This document shows, piece by piece, positions 59,728 through 64,000 of a stretch of 64,000 nucleotides of DNA. The notes under the pieces were generated by a model, which made no database searches, had not been told where the DNA came from, and was given only the letters and a program-made list of their open reading frames with translations. The stretch is from Piezodorus guildinii. Taxonomy: Eukaryota; Arthropoda; Insecta; Hemiptera; Pentatomidae. The stretch covers positions 133,128,951 through 133,192,950 of the forward strand of contig CM041292.1 in NCBI GenBank assembly GCA_023052935.1, in the 5' to 3' direction. Each line of letters opens with the position of its first letter. Within the stretch, counting starts at the first letter, position 1. Position numbers and translations under genes: made by a program.

Positions 59728-60180
59728 AAAATATCTGGTGCGGGCAACAAACGACATTCAGTTACGTCGGACGTCAAGACTCGTTGAAGAACTATTAAAT
59801 AAGCTTAAATTTAAAATTTTTAAAGTTAATTTAAATAAAAAAATATTCACAGTGAAGTGAGAATGGTTGACTGTGTTAAGTGAGAGAAGTTAGTTCAGGG
59901 TGCAGGCAAAAGAACGCACAATTAAGATATAAACTTTATTAACTGGTGCAGACGTCCGTAGACTTAAGGTTGGAACGTCGGCACCAGTTTATTAAGTTTA
60001 TATCTAAATTGTGTGTTCTTTTGATTGCACCCTGAACTAACTTTTCTCACAAAAAAGTATTCAGTTTCGTAAGAATGGTATGATTTATATGATAGCATTA
60101 TCAAATTGTTATGCATGATTATCAGTAATAATTGTATGCCCTATTTATCACTTTGCGTTACAGTTTACAACTTTGTGTGA
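59728..60180 (+). mobile_element. Dispersed family Y, copy 8 (5' part with nested fold-back)
   Basis: Starts CTGGTGCGGGCAACAAACGA and continues past the nested element with TATTCAGTTTCGTAAGAATG and ACTTTGCGTTACAGTTTAC. Confidence 0.75.
59850..60050 (+). mobile_element. Nested fold-back retroposon-like element
   Basis: 201 bp between direct repeats AAAAAAATATTCA (59837-59849) and AAAAAAGTATTCA (60051-60063). About 30 nt of leader (CAGTGAAGTGAGAATGG...) precede a fold-back with arms 59880-59950 and 59981-60050 around a loop of about 30 nt containing GACGTCC and GGAACGTCGGC. The plan (leader, fold-back, roughly 13-bp duplication) equals that of 28654-28967, but the sequence differs; the loop is at most a decayed hammerhead-like core. 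Confidence 0.7.
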
Positions 60181-60745
60181 TATATCAATTGGTCAATCTA
60201 ATCAATTAAGAACACAAACATAACCATTAAATTGTTTAGTCCATGAAGTTTTGAGAGTGAAAACGGCAAGGCAATACAGTTTTTCTTTTTTTTTAAGTGT
60301 TTGTTGGGAATAAACAGTTACACCTATGACCTCAAGTCTCTCATAGTCTGTATTCATATGGTCCCATTAATTAAATGTCAAGCAAGAGGACTTGAACCTT
60401 CAATGTGTGAAATTTCTGGTGTTTAAAGAATAATAACATAAGATAATAAATAGACACAACACCAATATAGAAAGACAAACGGTAACAAAACATTTGAATT
60501 TCTAAAATTATTAAATTCTGCAAGAGAGACTACTATGCTAATGATGTTACCAATTACCTATTAGTCGCAACAAAATACAAATCTTGCAAAACACACTGCT
60601 TTCAGTTAACTCCGTTATCGATATAAATTTAAGAATTCCTAGCACGTTTAGAAACGAAAGTAAGTTGTTTAAGAAATATTTACATTGATTTTTAATAGAA
60701 ACATATGTTTTATTAAATAATCTATTATATCTATATATATATAAA
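60181..60745. other. AT-rich stretch
   Basis: Nothing recognised. Confidence 0.4.
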
Positions 60746-62496
60746 TCTCGTGTCACAATGTTTGTTCGCGATAAACTCTGAAATTACTGAATCGTCTTTG
60801 ATCAAAGTTCGTAAATAACTTGTTATTTGGTCCAACTTAAATGATAGGATAGTTTTTATTACTATTCTAAAAAAAAAAAAAAAAAAACCTGTACCACTAC
60901 AACCCATGAAGGGTCTTGGGCTCAGTACATATAGAGATTCGTACTGTTTCTAGGCCAACGGCAGTGCAATGAGGTGATTAGGCCTTAATCACGCTCAGCC
61001 GCCAGGTTTTTCCCCAATTAATTTGGGTACCCACTTTATAGAGGCTGGGTCTGCCCCAGGAGGGTCTCCATACCCTAGGGTCGCCCCCCGACTGAATTAA
61101 CAGAATAAATAATATTTCTGCCACAGCCGGGATTCGAACCCAGGACCCGGACACAGCAGACTAGTGCTCTATCCACTAGACCACGCCGCTCCCCTTATTA
61201 CTATTCTAAATGGTTGAAAAATATATGTGTAGCGGATTGGGTACCCTAACCTAGAGTTAATCGTACCACTCGCAGGCATAAATCGCGTTAGCCACTTGGT
61301 CACATAATTTGTCTAATTCATATTTTTGGTTGTGAATATTTTTGATATGTTCATTAAATTTATTTGTATATATTTTATAAAATGTGTACCAGGTGGCTAA
61401 CCAAAAGGTAACCTACCTGTAAATAAAACATATGTTGTTTTTTTTATTGTTGTTGATAAAGCTTGTATGAACATAATAAATGTGCTTTTTTGGTAATAAA
61501 AGTTTTAATTACTAAGTAAGAATTAGTTTTAACGAAAATCGTTAAATATGTTTATAAAACGTAAAACAAAATTTGTTTAACTGTGGCAACACTGGGTTCC
61601 AGTTTAGGAACCTTCCCATATATTCACACATGTGATCATTAATTCAAATATAAGTGTGTGTTGATTGTTTCTATGCGTTCTTATTTATAAAAACATTCAC
61701 ATTATAGTTTCCGGTTATATTATAAAATACATATTACTATACGTTTCCAGAAAAATTATAAATACTCATTTGAATGACTTGCAATGATTTGTGAGTTGCA
61801 AAGGAGTTATGATGATATACAACGGTTATGTTTAAAAGATAAAACGATGTTATTGAATAATTTGGATGTGGCTACTTAGTATTGGTATGTAATTGTAAAA
61901 TGGAGTAAAAAAATTTATATCTGACATGAAATAATAATCATTTATTCATCATAAACAAAGTAGCTTATTTCTATTCACCTGTATTTCTTTTATATAACCT
62001 CATTAGACATAGTCACTATCAACATCTTTCGTAATTTGTAGCAATTTTAATTTAAATTATTTTATTTATCAAATTGAATTCACTAAACCGCAAGCAAAGA
62101 TAAAGAAGTGTAGTTTTTGTTCCATTTTTTCAATTTATCTCGATATTAGAAACAAGATATTAATAGTTATATTAGATTAATTATAGTAATAGGTTAAGGT
62201 GTTTTTAGAAATATAATATTTATATTTTTGAACATGTATACGTCTTATACTAATAGAGTAGTTGTTGACCGTTTTGACTATATGGTGAGGAAGTTGTTTG
62301 AGGGTGCTGTCACTAAGAAAACACACCAGTAAGAAAAAAATAAAATAAGTTTGTTTTATTGGTAGTTTCTTTGTTAACACATCCCCAAGCAACGGCTCCA
62401 TCATATGCATTTTATAGTTACCACTCATAAACGCATTTATGCAAATTTAAATAAATACAAAATGAAATATTTGCGAGCAAAGCGGGTTACAGCTAG
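60746..62496 (+). mobile_element. Helitron-like element, copy 2, carrying a SINE
   Basis: Starts TCTCGTGTCACAATGT and ends GGGTTACAGCTAG with a preceding GCGAGCAAAGCGGG hairpin half, inserted between A and T. It aligns with 36633-37578 (reverse) at both ends and several internal blocks (ATGATAGGATAGTTTTTATT; TATACGTCTTATACTAATAG). Without the SINE it is about 1.4 kb. No Rep/helicase motifs, so non-autonomous. Confidence 0.8.
60871..61194 (-). mobile_element. tRNA-derived SINE, family S1, copy 4 (best preserved)
   Basis: Minus-strand head GGAGCGGCGTGGTCTAGTGG with intact box A, and GGGTTCGAATCCCGG as intact box B with a pairing T-arm. Body of about 300 bp. Flanked by TTATTACTATTCTAA at 60856-60870 and 61195-61209 (15 bp). 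The Helitron copy at 36633-37578 supplies the empty site (near 37452-37470, minus). In sense the element ends in a run of T rather than A. Confidence 0.92.
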
Positions 62497-62529
62497 TTAT
62501 TATTTAAGACAATATTATTATCTAAGACT

Positions 62530-62995
62530 AAGGTTAGTTTTATAGACTTTTTATCAATCCGTTAACTTGTAAAATATTATGTATAAGATAATATTTTTTC
62601 TAAAATCTTCAGCTTTCCAACGGAATATTATAAATCTATTTTACTGTTGATTGATTAAAAAAACTATAATTACAATTAAAAAATATTTCTGCCCTTTTCT
62701 CCTTTAGTTAATTCCATCAACTTCTATATTTAGCTACTTCTTATCAATCTTAATAACATGATAGGGGTAATTTTACTGAATCTACAAAATATAAAGTATT
62801 TTGGACGAAAATAAATTAAAATATAGGCATTTAAGCAATGTCACACTATTTCAATCAAAATTTAACGTACACGATATTAAAGCCCTTTAATTATACATCG
62901 ATATGGTGTGTTTAATCGAAATCATTAGAGCCGTTTTTGAGAAAATTGTAAAAAAGGTGATATTCATTCACTTTCAGTCAGCCGATTCTGATGAT
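62530..62995 (+). mobile_element. Dispersed family Y, copy 9 (internal part)
   Basis: TTTTTTCTAAAATCTTCAG, AATATAGGCATTTAAGC and GAGCCGTTTTTGAGAAAA match Y copies 3-5. Termini missing. Confidence 0.7.
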
Positions 62996-64000
62996 TTTTC
63001 ATTAATAAAAAAAATTATCAATTGGCAGACAAGGGTATACCATTCTGGGGACTCCATTTTATAGGCATGGAGGTATAGAGTACGAACAAAAGTGGTATCT
63101 ACGCAATTACATTTTTCTCACAAAGTGATTTTCCTATATAATCAGTGAGTGAAGAGGCTCATCGGAAAAACAGAATGGAAATAAAAAAAAAAATAATACA
63201 AATATATATATAAGGCTGGACTGCAATTAACCATTTTCAACCATTTTCACCAAAGATTATGTCCTTGTAATAATAAAAAAAAAAAAAAAGGAAATCCGCT
63301 TTGTTTTCTTAATATTAACAACTGCAGAAGCCATAGATTCATATTAAGATAGAAACTTTTTTTTCCCATTTTTATTTCTTTTTTTTTTTTTTAAACAACC
63401 AATCTCATTTAAAGTATTTATAATAAATGTAAAATTTATCCTTTTCAAAATTCATATAATTTTTAATTTAATCCGTATCAAGCATTCCTTTTCTTCATTT
63501 CATCATCAATGCCTATACTTAACAATATGATAATGATCTTTAAGAAATATTCGGAGTAACAAGCATAAGTGTACAACTATAATTCTTAATTCTAAATTAA
63601 AGCTAATGAATTTCAATAAATCAACATTGATAAGTGCTATAAGATTTAGGTCTTTTATTAGTTATTAGCTTAGTCGTTGATTTAGCTAAGGTTATTTACT
63701 TCATATTTAAATGATTATTATATTTTCTATGATGTCAGGAAATATTGAAATGTTTCCTAGTTTGCTGAACCTAAGATACATAAAGATAAAATTAACCATT
63801 TTTTTATTTTTTCCAGGTAACCTGATGACTGAATATAAATAAATTATTCACAACATATAAAGGTAACTAACTTGTCCTACTAATAATTAATTATTTAGCA
63901 AAAATTAATATTGCAATGTATGATAACGTTTGACTGACACGATGAAAATTTCTGTTATCTAAAATAAAATGAACAAGATAAGTAATAAAAAGTTCCAAAC
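62996..64000. other. AT-rich stretch
   Basis: No gene or repeat family recognised; A- and T-runs near 63180, 63275 and 63380. Confidence 0.5.

Noticed and set aside
61120..61194. tRNA gene on the minus strand
   Set aside because: It is the 5' head of a 324-bp SINE with a flanking duplication, and no acceptor stem pairs with sequence downstream of the T-arm.

Overview
The window looks like an AT-rich intergenic or intronic stretch of an arthropod nuclear genome, most likely an insect. The evidence is the repeat content: jockey-type LINEs with a CCHC Gag, RTE-type and CR1/L2-like LINE relics, tRNA-headed SINEs, Helitron-like elements with TC...CTAG ends inserted between A and T, a mariner transposase relic, a hAT-like terminus, and long (TA)n and (A)n tracts. 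I found no convincing host protein-coding exon, rRNA, functional tRNA or CRISPR array. I cannot name the species.

Layout. 1-5.9 kb: AT-rich DNA, two tRNA-derived SINEs, an RTE reverse-transcriptase relic, and an unidentified 87-codon open segment at 5350-5613. 5.9-9.3 kb: a fold-back element carrying a hammerhead-ribozyme-like core, LINE C-terminal relics, and the first copy of a dispersed family called Y here. 10.7-21.3 kb: a CR1/L2-like tail, and a nearly full-length jockey LINE (12770-17544, minus) sitting inside a dispersed repeat called X; the empty site is visible in a second X copy at 20.5 kb. 21.7-27.8 kb: a very large inverted repeat with arms of about 2.44 kb around a spacer of about 0.94 kb, plus a 340-bp direct repeat at its left edge. 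27.8-34.4 kb: SINE heads, a second hammerhead-bearing fold-back, a 5'-truncated GC-richer jockey LINE with an 11-bp target-site duplication (TSD), and two CR1/L2-like tails. 34.7-47 kb: LINE tails, a Helitron-like element, SINEs and Y copies. 48.2-51.7 kb: a third hammerhead-bearing insertion with inverted ends, an RTE relic and microsatellites. 53.1-64 kb: Y copies carrying nested insertions, a mariner relic, another fold-back, and a Helitron-like element holding a SINE.

How it fits together. The window is a nest of insertions, and nesting gives relative ages: X predates jockey LINE 1; Y predates the SINE, LINE tail and fold-back inside it; the Helitron-like family predates a full SINE in one copy and a roughly 50-bp SINE tail in the other. 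Six or more insertions have direct flanking duplications of 10-16 bp, as expected for target-primed retrotransposition. The items most worth follow-up are the fold-back/hammerhead insertions (Penelope-like terminon candidates), the giant inverted repeat, and a hairpin shared at the 3' ends of several LINE tails.

All motif and boundary calls come from reading the sequence by eye. Family names rest on recognised protein or terminal motifs, not on database searches.
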